From contig CAMPYB010000022.1 of assembly GCA_946998115.1 (NCBI GenBank), positions 1 through 15,519 of the forward strand: DNA of 15,519 nt, read 5' to 3'. Positions 1-7,297 of this stretch are shown here, one piece after another (position 1 is the stretch's first letter; every line of letters starts with the position of its first letter). The stretch is from an uncultured Actinomyces sp. GTDB lineage: Bacteria > Actinomycetota > Actinomycetes > Actinomycetales > Actinomycetaceae. Below the pieces are notes generated by a model. That model was given only the letters and a program-made list of their open reading frames with translations, ran no database searches and was not told where the DNA came from. Position numbers and translations under genes: made by a program.

Positions 1-693
1 GCTAGTTTGATTTCTCTCGTTGGAGGTGGACGAAATATAAAACCTGGAGCAATATCTTTAGCTCATAAGGGTGTGCTTTTTCTTGATGAAGCATGTGAAT
101 TTTCTTCAAAAACTTTAGATAGCTTGCGGCAGCCTTTAGAAGACAAAATGATAACAATTGATAGAGCTAATGCTACTGCTATTTATCCAGCAAATTTTCA
201 ATTAATATTAGCAACTAATCCTTGTCAATGTGGATATTATGGTTCAAAAAAGCATGTGTGTAAATGTAGTGCTTATCAAGTTAATCGTTATATTTCTAAA
301 ATTTCTGGTCCTCTTCTCGATAGAATAGATATTCAATTCAGAGTAGAGACAGATTTAAGTAAAGTGTTATTTACTGAAAATACTGAAGGCTCAGAAGTAG
401 TTTTGCAAAGAGTAATAGAAGCTAGAAATAGAATAAAAACTAAATTTTCTGATTTAAATATTTCTTGTGTTTCACAGTTAGAAAGTAAATATTTATATTC
501 AAATATTAGCAAGATAAAAAAAGATGTTTATTCGATTGTTGAAAAACAAATTAATATGGGAAAAATCTCGATGAGAGGAGCAGATAAGACTTTACGCTTA
601 GCTATCACAATAGCAAGTTTAGATAAAACGGATATAGTGAATTCCGATCATATAATGCAAGCTCTTGCGCTTAGGATGAGTATTGATAAATAG
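1..693 (+). CDS. comM: ComM/YifB family Mg-chelatase-like AAA+ ATPase, 3' part
   Basis: The gene is cut by the left edge; the frame is open from base 1 and about 230 C-terminal residues are visible. They begin just before the conserved stretch 'GAISLAHKGVLFLDE', which holds the Walker B acidic pair. Next come 'LATNPCQCGYYG' with its Cys cluster (CQCGYYG...CKC) and 'SGPLLDRIDIQ', carrying the arginine typical of Mg-chelatase-type AAA+ proteins. The C-terminal helical Mg_chelatase_C region ends in 'ALALRMSIDK'. Characterised ComM proteins are hexameric helicases that drive branch migration of incoming DNA during natural transformation. The gene is widespread also in bacteria not known to be competent. 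dprA follows after 13 bases, so the two are probably co-transcribed. The family call is secure. A role in transformation here is inference, as no other competence gene is in view. Confidence 0.93.
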   Translation, partial: ASLISLVGGGRNIKPGAISLAHKGVLFLDEACEFSSKTLDSLRQPLEDKMITIDRANATAIYPANFQLILATNPCQCGYYGSKKHVCKCSAYQVNRYISKISGPLLDRIDIQFRVETDLSKVLFTENTEGSEVVLQRVIEARNRIKTKFSDLNISCVSQLESKYLYSNISKIKKDVYSIVEKQINMGKISMRGADKTLRLAITIASLDKTDIVNSDHIMQALALRMSIDK

Positions 694-700
694 AAAGAGG
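694..700 (+). promoter_or_regulatory. Shine-Dalgarno site that decides the dprA start
   Basis: AAAGAGG begins right after the comM stop codon (691-693) and lies six bases before the TTG at 707. It supports the shorter DprA start over the TTG at 683, which would overlap comM. Confidence 0.6.
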
Positions 701-706
701 TGTAAA

Positions 707-1852
707 TTGTATTCGCAAAAAGAAATAATGTGGATTCAGCTTTCTGTTTGCAACAGTTTTACTACATTACCATATGTTCAGTTTTTAATTCAAAAGTGTG
801 GTATAGAGCATACTTTGGATATTATAAAAAATTTTACTGGAATAAAAGACATACCTTCGCATGTAATTGATAGTTTCCCTAATAAAAATGTTAGAAAAAT
901 TAATTGGGAAAAAAATATAACATATTGTAGAGATATGAGTAAAATTAAAAATTTTGAAAAAATTTTGGATAATTCGCAAAAAATTAAAGTAAAAATAATC
1001 ACTCCTGAACACAAATTTTGGCCTCAAAAAATAAATTTTTTAAATCTTGAAAAGCCTTTAGCAATTTGGGCTATTGGAGAAAATCTTCAAATGCTTAATG
1101 CTGAAAATTGTGTTTCTATAGTTGGTTCTAGAAAATGTTCTAATTATGGTAAGAATATTGCTATTGATTTAGGATATGAACTTTCTATGGTAGGTGTGAC
1201 AGTAATTTCTGGTGGAGCTATTGGGATAGATTCTTATTCTCATATTGGTGCGATAAATGGTGGTGGTAATACGATAAGTGTATTAGCTGGGGGACTAGAC
1301 AAAATGTATCCTGCGACTAATATATCATTGTTTAATAGTATTTTAGAGAAAGGAATAATTATTAGTGAAAACCCTATTGGGACAAGGCCTGCTAAGTGGA
1401 AATTTTTAGAAAGAAATAGATTAATTGCGGCTTTAAGTGATATTACTGTTTTAGTTGAAGCTCCAGAAAAATCAGGTTCGTTGAATACTGCTAATTATGC
1501 TGTTGAATATGGTAAAACTGTGGGAGTAGTTCCTGGAAATATTGATTCAAGTTTTTCAAATGGAACGAATTTTCTATTAAAACAGGGTGCTTATCCTATT
1601 TGTTCAAAAAATGATGTTTTGGAATTATTGCCATCATATACTGGTGAACTTTTTTCTTTTGAAAACAATGATACTTTAGATTTAATGTGTGAAAAAAGAA
1701 TAATTTCTTCTTTATATAAGACTAGAGTAAAGACTTTGGAAGAATTATTTTTAGAATGTGAATTAGATATAAAACAGATAATAAAGACTTTAGGATTTTT
1801 GGAAATGAAAGGTATATGTGTTAAAAAAGAAAATGGGTGGGTTTTAGCCTAA
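707..1852 (+). CDS. dprA: DNA-processing protein DprA (ssDNA-binding RecA loader)
   Basis: About 381 residues. I chose the TTG at 707 because AAAGAGG (694-700) sits six bases before it. An in-frame TTG at 683 lies inside comM and has no such site. The Rossmann-like DprA core is complete. In numbering from the 707 start it shows GSRKCSNYG (about 140), SGGAIGID (about 168), the RNRLIAALS segment (about 236), GSLNTAN (about 257) and VPGNID (about 275), then a GTNFLLKQGA segment. The last 60 residues look like the DprA winged-helix tail, ending 'ENGWVLA'. The first 100 residues are more divergent and Lys/Asn/Ile-rich. DprA binds incoming single-stranded DNA in the cytoplasm and loads RecA in transformable bacteria. 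It directly follows comM, as in many actinobacteria. Confidence 0.93.
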   Translation: MYSQKEIMWIQLSVCNSFTTLPYVQFLIQKCGIEHTLDIIKNFTGIKDIPSHVIDSFPNKNVRKINWEKNITYCRDMSKIKNFEKILDNSQKIKVKIITPEHKFWPQKINFLNLEKPLAIWAIGENLQMLNAENCVSIVGSRKCSNYGKNIAIDLGYELSMVGVTVISGGAIGIDSYSHIGAINGGGNTISVLAGGLDKMYPATNISLFNSILEKGIIISENPIGTRPAKWKFLERNRLIAALSDITVLVEAPEKSGSLNTANYAVEYGKTVGVVPGNIDSSFSNGTNFLLKQGAYPICSKNDVLELLPSYTGELFSFENNDTLDLMCEKRIISSLYKTRVKTLEELFLECELDIKQIIKTLGFLEMKGICVKKENGWVLA

Positions 1853-2025
1853 AAATTTTATGAATTATATTCAAAACTTATATTAGAACAATAAAAATTT
1901 AATCTATATAATTAAAATGTTTGTGGGGAAGTTTATTTAATTAGAAATATGAAATAATTTATGTATGAAATATTTATTGTGTAGATAAATAGTAACTTAA
2001 ATTTTCACTAGTTGTAGGTTGTATT
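1853..2025. other. dprA-xerC intergenic region, no clear element
   Basis: This 173-base, extremely AT-rich gap lies between two + strand genes. I found no convincing hairpin terminator and no -35/-10 pair. It probably holds the xerC promoter, but AT-richness makes many weak -10-like words, so none is called. Confidence 0.4.
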
Positions 2026-2976
2026 ATGGAAGAAAAAATTTATGATATTGTAAATGAATATTGTATTTATTTATCTAAAATTGAAAATTTAAGTTTTAAT
2101 ACAACAAAATCTTATATTAGTGATATAAATATATTATTAAAATTTTTGAATATAGATTTTGCATGGCAATTAGATACGATTACCATATTTGATATACGAA
2201 AATATTTAGCCAATATTTCAAATAATACTAATAAGTCTTCTATTGCTAGAAAAAATATTGCTATAAAAAAATTTGCACATTGGCTTTATAAAAATAAATA
2301 TATTAAAAATGATTTTGCTTTAAAAATTAATACTATAAAATACAAAAATAAATTACCAGAAGTATTAAGAGAAGATGAAATAATCACAATATTAAATAAA
2401 CTTAGAGATGATTTTTTATATATGAAAATAAATGATGAAATACAAGATAAAAATTATATAAAATTAGGTATTTCATGGGTAATTTTTGAAATATTATATG
2501 CTAGTGCAATAAGAATAGATGAATTAGTGAAGCTTAATATAAGTGATATAAATTTTGAAAATAATACATTATCAATATTAGGTAAAGGTAATAAAAATAG
2601 AATAGTTCCTATGAATAATGTTTGTGTTGAAGCTATAAAATTTTATATAAAAAGTGTGCGAAATCTATGCATAAAGAAAAATGAAAATAATATTTTTGAT
2701 GATAATGCTTTAGTTTTAGGCGTTAGAGGAAAAAGAATTAATGCAAGAGTAGTAAGACAAATAGTAAATGATATTACATCAAAGTATGCTCAAAAAACTG
2801 TTTCTCCACATTCAATACGACATAGTGTTGCTACACATATGTTATCGGATGGCGCCGATTTGCGCATAATTCAACAATTACTTGGACATTCTAGTTTGAA
2901 TACTACACAAAGGTATACTCATGTTGACGCTAAAAGGCTTAAAAAAGCATATAAGCAAGCACATCCTAGAGCTTAA
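2026..2976 (+). CDS. xerC: Tyrosine recombinase XerC
   Basis: 316 residues, slightly longer than a usual Xer recombinase of about 300. The N-terminal SAM-like DNA-binding domain covers about residues 1-105 and the catalytic domain about 112-312. All catalytic residues are present: Arg163 (in SAIRIDEL), Lys187 (in GKGNKNR), His262 and Arg265 (PHSIRH), His288 (LGHSS) and nucleophile Tyr297 (TQRYTHV). The extra length is mostly a Lys/Asp/Asn-rich loop around 128-146. Xer recombinases resolve chromosome dimers at dif near the division septum. The position after comM-dprA and beside an M23 gene fits chromosomal XerC rather than a phage integrase. The start is ATG with a weak TAGG site seven bases upstream. 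It is one of the most AT-rich genes here. A 173-base gap separates it from dprA, so it probably has its own promoter. Confidence 0.92.
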   Translation: MEEKIYDIVNEYCIYLSKIENLSFNTTKSYISDINILLKFLNIDFAWQLDTITIFDIRKYLANISNNTNKSSIARKNIAIKKFAHWLYKNKYIKNDFALKINTIKYKNKLPEVLREDEIITILNKLRDDFLYMKINDEIQDKNYIKLGISWVIFEILYASAIRIDELVKLNISDINFENNTLSILGKGNKNRIVPMNNVCVEAIKFYIKSVRNLCIKKNENNIFDDNALVLGVRGKRINARVVRQIVNDITSKYAQKTVSPHSIRHSVATHMLSDGADLRIIQQLLGHSSLNTTQRYTHVDAKRLKKAYKQAHPRA

Positions 2977-3537
2977 TTACCATTTTATTATTGGCAATAA
3001 TATTATTTTTTGAAATAAGAAAATTTTAGGATCTAAATATGTGTCTTTATTTAGAATTACTCCAAAATGTAATGCTTTCATTTTCATATTTGAAAAATTG
3101 ATACTGCCAATTATTTCACCTTTTAAAACTTTATCTCCTTTTTTATATAGGCTTGTAGCACCTACATATGTTGTTCTTATGTTATTTATATGTTTTATTG
3201 ATATAATATTTTTTCCATCAATTTTACCGCTGTAAAATATTTCACCATCATATGGACAATAAACGTTTTCTCCATCTTTCATAGATAAATCAATGCCTCT
3301 ATTTCCAGCAGAATATTTAGGTAGATTTTTATCAAAATCATCAACTATTTTACAATGATTTATGCAAGGCCAGTTGAAATGCATTCCGAAATTTGTTTCA
3401 CTGCTATTAGCAATTTTGAGGAAAGAATAATAAGTTGATAAAAATAATATAAATAAAAATAAAATAATTTTTTGTAAAATATTTATTTTAGTTTTATTGA
3501 TAATATTTATGATGTAATTTTTGTGTTTATAAAACAT
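2977..3537 (-). CDS. Membrane-anchored M23 (LytM)-like peptidase, probably inactive
   Basis: 186 residues. An N-terminal hydrophobic segment (about 22-42) looks like a membrane anchor or signal sequence, so the rest should be outside the membrane. The LytM fold is recognisable: GNRGIDL (78-84), the strands around 'GKNIISIKHINNIRTTY', a 'KKGDKVLKGEIIG' turn, ALHFGV (155-160) and TYLDP (166-170). Active M23 enzymes cut peptidoglycan cross-bridges using zinc held by HxxxD and the second His of HxH. Here the first ligand is Asn79 (codon AAT, one base from His) and the HxH position reads A-L-H. Asp83, His116 and His157 remain. From memory, many actinobacterial homologues at this locus also read xLHWG but keep GHRGxDL. 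A strong AGGAG (3543-3547) precedes the ATG. The stop touches the xerC stop. Family likely; activity doubtful. Confidence 0.8.
   Translation of the reverse strand: MFYKHKNYIINIINKTKINILQKIILFLFILFLSTYYSFLKIANSSETNFGMHFNWPCINHCKIVDDFDKNLPKYSAGNRGIDLSMKDGENVYCPYDGEIFYSGKIDGKNIISIKHINNIRTTYVGATSLYKKGDKVLKGEIIGSINFSNMKMKALHFGVILNKDTYLDPKIFLFQKIILLPIIKW
2986..3011 (+). terminator. Hairpin plus T-tract after xerC, inside the M23 gene
   Basis: TATTATTG pairs with CAATAATA around one central base (in practice a 6-bp stem with a 5-base loop). It is followed by TTATTTTTT on the + strand. It starts ten bases after the xerC stop, within the last codons of the opposing gene. The stem is almost all A-T, so strength is uncertain. 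Confidence 0.45.
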
Positions 3538-3639
3538 ATATACTCCTATATATAAAAATATTTCAATATAGCATGGAAAGAGATTATTAATTATGAGTTT
3601 GTCATTAAAAAATATTAAAAAAATTTATAATAATTAAAA

Positions 3640-3648
3640 TGTGGATAA
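3640..3648 (-). other. Perfect DnaA-box word (TTATCCACA)
   Basis: TGTGGATAA on the + strand is the complement of the classical DnaA box. It lies in the AT-rich gap between the M23 gene and the DUF349 gene. A weaker 7/9 match, ATATCCATA, sits at 3659-3667 in the opposite orientation. One perfect copy is too few for an origin, and chance is a real possibility in 15 kb. Confidence 0.35.
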
Positions 3649-3710
3649 CTTATTAATAATATCCATAGATATATTTTTATTTTATAAACAAGAAGTAAAA
3701 ATAATATATA

Positions 3711-3752
3711 AATATACGGCTCAATAATATATATATTATCAAGCCGTATATT
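3711..3752 (-). terminator. Strong stem-loop downstream of the DUF349 gene
   Basis: AATATACGGCT (3711-3721) pairs perfectly with AGCCGTATATT (3742-3752). The inner loop is itself palindromic, so the hairpin can extend further. It starts about 28 bases after the DUF349 stop on the - strand, and an AT-rich stretch with a T-run follows in that direction. It most likely ends the DUF349 transcript before the M23 gene. Confidence 0.7.
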
Positions 3753-3780
3753 AATCAAATATTTATTTTGAATACTTATG

Positions 3781-5088
3781 CTAGTCAAGATTTTTTAATG
3801 CTTGTTCAAGCCATGATTGCTTCGATTCAAGTTCAGCAACAAGTTTATTAACTTTTTGTTCATTTCCAAGTTTCTTAGCTGTTTCAATTTGTTCTTCAAG
3901 ATCTTTAATAGATGACTGCAATAATGTTGCTAAGCCTTGTGCTCTAATTTTTGTTTCAGGATTAGATTGTTGCCATTGATCTTGTTCCGCATGTCGTATG
4001 CTTTCTTCAACAGTTTTAATGCGAGAGTTTACTTTTTTCATATCAGCACGTGGCACGCGACCTATAGTATCCCACTTTTCCATTATTTCGCGGAATGCTA
4101 GTTTAGCAGAATTTACATCTGTGACAGGTAGTAATGCTTCAGCTTGTTGAAGAAGTTCTTCTTTTAACTCTAAGTTCTTCTGGTATTCTTCGTTCAATAT
4201 ATTATTTTGTTCAGTTTTATTATCGAAGAATGCAGTTTGTGCAGCTTTAAAACGTTCCCAAAGTTCATCATCTACCTTACGATTAGCTTTTGGTGCTTTC
4301 TTCCATTCATCCATCAAATCACGAAAAGCAGTCGTAGTTTTTCCCCAGTCTGTAGATGATGACAACTCTTCAGCTTTAGCTACTAACTTTTCTTTAATTT
4401 GCTTTCCTTCAGCTTGGGAATGATCTAGTTGCGCAAAATATTGACGACGCTGACGATCAAAACTTGTGCGAGCTTGAGAAAAACGTTTCCATAATACATT
4501 TTCAGTTTTACGATCTAAACGTGGACCTCTACGCTGTGATTGTTTCCACTCTTCTAATAAGTCACGTAACACTTGACCGGACTGCTTCCAAGTATTGAGC
4601 TCACGACATTTTTGAGCTATTTCTTCAGCACGTTCTACAATAGAGTTACGTAACTGTAATGCTTTTTCTCTTTGTGCTATTTTTTTGGCTTTTAATTCTT
4701 CTTTTCTTGCTTCTACTTTGATTTTTAATGCTTCAACATTTTTAATTAGAAGATTTATATCGCCAATAATAGAAGGATTTTCGAGCATTTTTTCAATGCT
4801 TTCCATAGGTGCTTCAAGGTCGCGTAAATTCAAATTAGCTATACGTGATGAAAAAATATCTATATGTGTTTTTAAATCTAGATAACGTCGAATATATAGT
4901 TCAAAAGGACGCTCCGGAATTTCTGTTGGGAATTGACCTATTAAACGTTTCTCATCACCCTGGTGAACATATACATTTCCATCCTCATCAATGGAACCAA
5001 ATTTAGAATGTTCATTATACTCATCATCAGTTATTGATGTTCCCACAGTTGATACTGAAACATTTTCTGTTTTCAATTCATCTGACAT
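3781..5088 (-). CDS. DUF349 domain protein with three repeats
   Basis: 435 residues, highly charged, and predicted as almost wholly helical or coiled. Three DUF349 repeats are visible at about 150-222, 232-302 and 310-378. Each has the pattern of an early helix, then '(F/L)R(D/E)(L/I)(L/M)(D/E)EW' or similar, and a following Arg/Lys-rich segment (WKQSQRRGPR, WKKAPKANR, WDTIGRVPR). The C-terminal 55 residues form another coiled-coil-like segment. The N-terminal 60 residues include 'EDGNVYVHQGDEKRLIGQFP', a conserved-looking short module. There is no signal peptide, so it is probably cytoplasmic. The molecular function of DUF349 proteins is not established. A perfect GGAGGAG site (5095-5101) six bases before the ATG and its less AT-biased codons suggest good expression. 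It is divergent from dnaG and followed by a strong hairpin. Confidence 0.9.
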   Translation of the reverse strand: MSDELKTENVSVSTVGTSITDDEYNEHSKFGSIDEDGNVYVHQGDEKRLIGQFPTEIPERPFELYIRRYLDLKTHIDIFSSRIANLNLRDLEAPMESIEKMLENPSIIGDINLLIKNVEALKIKVEARKEELKAKKIAQREKALQLRNSIVERAEEIAQKCRELNTWKQSGQVLRDLLEEWKQSQRRGPRLDRKTENVLWKRFSQARTSFDRQRRQYFAQLDHSQAEGKQIKEKLVAKAEELSSSTDWGKTTTAFRDLMDEWKKAPKANRKVDDELWERFKAAQTAFFDNKTEQNNILNEEYQKNLELKEELLQQAEALLPVTDVNSAKLAFREIMEKWDTIGRVPRADMKKVNSRIKTVEESIRHAEQDQWQQSNPETKIRAQGLATLLQSSIKDLEEQIETAKKLGNEQKVNKLVAELESKQSWLEQALKNLD

Positions 5089-5094
5089 AAAAAA

Positions 5095-5101
5095 CTCCTC
5101 C
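5095..5101 (-). promoter_or_regulatory. Strong Shine-Dalgarno site of the DUF349 gene
   Basis: GGAGGAG lies six bases before the ATG and is the strongest ribosome-binding site in the window. A small imperfect hairpin (5112-5129, ACGGTG/CCCCGT with one mismatch) lies just upstream in the leader. Confidence 0.75.
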
Positions 5102-5207
5102 AGAGCTAAAGACGGGGTATAAACACCGTACGCAAGTTACTTTACATTTTCATACATTGAGGGAATAACCCAAATTCCATTCTATAGCTTAAATGCATAA
5201 AATAGTA

Positions 5208-5235
5208 TTAAAAACAACTAAAAGTAAAATATAAT
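5208..5235 (+). promoter_or_regulatory. Putative dnaG promoter
   Basis: TATAAT at 5230-5235 has a weak -35 candidate TTAAAA at 5208-5213, with 16 bases between. The predicted start near 5242 gives a leader of about 30 bases without a clear Shine-Dalgarno site before the dnaG ATG. Confidence 0.5.
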
Positions 5236-5271
5236 GGCATTAAATATTTAAAACACTGTAACATATATATT

Positions 5272-7197
5272 ATGAATGGATACATAAGCCAAAAAGATAT
5301 ACAAGAAATACGCAGTAGAATAAAAATAGAAGATATAGTGTCTGAATATGTTACTTTGCGTACTTGCGGTATGGGTACTTTAAAAGGTTTATGTCCTTTT
5401 CATGATGAAAAAACACCTTCTTTTCATGTCCGGACACATTTGGGGCTTTGGCATTGTTTTGGATGCTCAAAAGGCGGTGACGTAATAAGTTTTGTACAAG
5501 AAATAAATCAAATGACTTTTACTCAGTCTGTAGAATATTTAGCGAGTAAAATAGGCTATACAATAACTTATGAAAATACAAAAAAATATAAAGATAATAA
5601 TGATGCGAACATACGTAAAAGAATAATTGAAATTAATATAATAGCAAATGAAATATATAAAAAAAATTTATTGACTAAACAAGCATTGGGAGCACGGAAA
5701 TTTCTTTTTAATAAAGGTTTTAGCCAACAAGATTGTTCTGAATTTGATTTGGGGTATGCGCTTGATAGATGGGATCAAATTACTTCAATTTTGATGCGTA
5801 AAGGGTATACGATAGAAGAATTATTAGCTAGTGGTATAGCTTCTAAATCTTCAAATTCTCGTATTTATGATCGTTTTAGAAATAGAGTCATCTGGCCAAT
5901 TAAAGATATAGTGGGGCAAGTTATAGGTTTCGGGGCGAGAAAACTAGATGAAAAAAATGAAAATTCGCCTAAATATCTAAACACTCCTGAAACTGTGGTT
6001 TATAAAAAAAATCAGGTTTTATACGGTTTAAATTTGGCTAAAAAAGAAATTGTTTCCAAAAAACAAGTTATTGTTGTTGAAGGTTATACTGATGTTATGG
6101 CATCACATTTGGCTGGAATAAAAAATGTAGTTGCAACTTGTGGAACGGCTTTTGGTAGTGAACATACAAAAATTTTAAAAAGACTTTTGGGTGATGGAAT
6201 TGACACAACGACCAGTATAGCAATGGGCAGTGGTAAAACTTATGGTGGAGAGGTAATTTTTACTTTTGACAGTGACAATGCTGGAATGAAAGCTGCTCTT
6301 CGAGCTTTTAAGGAAAATCAAAATTTTGTTGCTCAAACTTTCATAGCTTTAGATTCTAAAGGAATGGATCCTTGTGACATAAGGCTTTATAGAGGTGATG
6401 AGGCTTTACGTGAAATAATTAACAATCGTGTTCCACTGGTTGAATTTGTAATAAAATCAGCAATAAAAGATTTAGATTTAACTATTCCAGAAGGCAGAAC
6501 TCAAGCTCAAAAAATTGTTTTACCAATCATAATGCAAATTAAAGATAATATGTTGAGAAGCGAGTATATACGTGCAGTATCAGGTTGGATAGGAACAGAT
6601 ATAACTGCATTGGTGCAAAAAAATAATTCTGATGCTTATAAAGCATCAAAAAATAGAATAAATAATTCCAATGCGCAAGATAGGTATTCTAAAGAAGATA
6701 TTGATGAGATTAATGAAAAGAAATTACTTCAACTACTACTACAAATACCTCAATATGTTAATCCTGAGAATATAAATAAAATAACTGTTGATTGTTTTAA
6801 AAATCCTATATATAAGGAAATTTTTATGATTATTAACAATATTGGAGGCTTTAGTTTATACGAAAAAATAGTGAAAGAGGAAAAAGAAAAATCTGTTGAT
6901 TACATAAATATTTCGTCTCAAAAATGGGCTGATACAATTATTGAAAATGCTAGTGAAAATGTAAAAAATAATGTTTATGAATTATTGATAGATAATATTC
7001 CTCAGGATAAAAAAGAATGTTTAGAAAAATATTGCTCAGATAATATAAAATTTATATATGGCAGATATTTGAAAGAGCAAACAAATATATTGCATGCCAA
7101 ATTAAATCGTATAAAAAATAGTAGTGACGATGAATTTACAAAAGTTTTCAAAAAACTTATAAATGTAGAAAATGAAATCAAAAAACTCGGTTTTTAA
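5272..7197 (+). CDS. dnaG: DNA primase DnaG
   Basis: 641 residues, normal for DnaG. The N-terminal CHC2 zinc finger has C41-x2-H44-x17-C62-x2-C65. The catalytic core covers about 115-260 with 'GYALDRWD' and 'GFGARKLDE'. The TOPRIM domain (about 263-350) has its glutamate in VVEGYTDV (Glu270) and the acidic pair in FDSDNAG (Asp333, Asp335). A helicase-binding C-terminal region follows. 'CGTAFGSEHTKILKRLL' and 'DSKGMDPCDIRLYRGDEALR' read like actinobacterial DnaG. Between RLL (304-306) and GEVIFTFD it has an insertion of about 12 residues relative to the mycobacterial sequence as I recall it. The ATG at 5272 fits the conserved start (I-x-x-x-x-I-xx-I-R). No Shine-Dalgarno is evident. DnaG makes RNA primers at the fork with DnaB. 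It is convergent with orn and ended by a shared terminator. Confidence 0.97.
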   Translation: MNGYISQKDIQEIRSRIKIEDIVSEYVTLRTCGMGTLKGLCPFHDEKTPSFHVRTHLGLWHCFGCSKGGDVISFVQEINQMTFTQSVEYLASKIGYTITYENTKKYKDNNDANIRKRIIEINIIANEIYKKNLLTKQALGARKFLFNKGFSQQDCSEFDLGYALDRWDQITSILMRKGYTIEELLASGIASKSSNSRIYDRFRNRVIWPIKDIVGQVIGFGARKLDEKNENSPKYLNTPETVVYKKNQVLYGLNLAKKEIVSKKQVIVVEGYTDVMASHLAGIKNVVATCGTAFGSEHTKILKRLLGDGIDTTTSIAMGSGKTYGGEVIFTFDSDNAGMKAALRAFKENQNFVAQTFIALDSKGMDPCDIRLYRGDEALREIINNRVPLVEFVIKSAIKDLDLTIPEGRTQAQKIVLPIIMQIKDNMLRSEYIRAVSGWIGTDITALVQKNNSDAYKASKNRINNSNAQDRYSKEDIDEINEKKLLQLLLQIPQYVNPENINKITVDCFKNPIYKEIFMIINNIGGFSLYEKIVKEEKEKSVDYINISSQKWADTIIENASENVKNNVYELLIDNIPQDKKECLEKYCSDNIKFIYGRYLKEQTNILHAKLNRIKNSSDDEFTKVFKKLINVENEIKKLGF

Positions 7198-7240
7198 AAA
7201 CGCAATACACATTATATTCACTTAAATATTTATTGTTTAG

Positions 7241-7297
7241 AATAATCTGTGTATAAATAATTAGTAAAACGAGATTTCGTTTTTTCTGCAGATTATT
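7241..7297. terminator. Bidirectional Rho-independent terminator between dnaG and orn
   Basis: The core hairpin AAAACGA-GATT-TCGTTTT (7266-7283) is followed by T's on the + strand and preceded by A's, so it can work both ways. An outer 9-bp pairing, AATAATCTG (7241-7249) with CAGATTATT (7289-7297), encloses it and ends directly at the orn stop. This is the clearest terminator of the window. Confidence 0.75.

Noticed and set aside
683..706. TTG at 683 as the dprA start, overlapping comM
   Set aside because: No ribosome-binding site in front of it, while the TTG at 707 has AAAGAGG at ideal spacing.
3594..3638. Short + strand peptide (MSLSLKNIKKIYNN) resembling the start of an ABC transporter ATPase
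   Set aside because: Only 14 residues before a stop, with no continuation in any frame. In DNA this AT-rich the Lys/Asn/Ile similarity is expected by chance.
5112..5129. Riboswitch-like leader upstream of the DUF349 gene
   Set aside because: Only a 4-bp stem plus one pair with a mismatch. No known riboswitch core is recognisable, so only a small hairpin is noted.
6226..6240. AMGSGKT in DnaG as a Walker A-like motif
   Set aside because: It lacks the leading glycine at the right spacing and lies in a loop insertion of the TOPRIM domain. No P-loop NTPase fold surrounds it.
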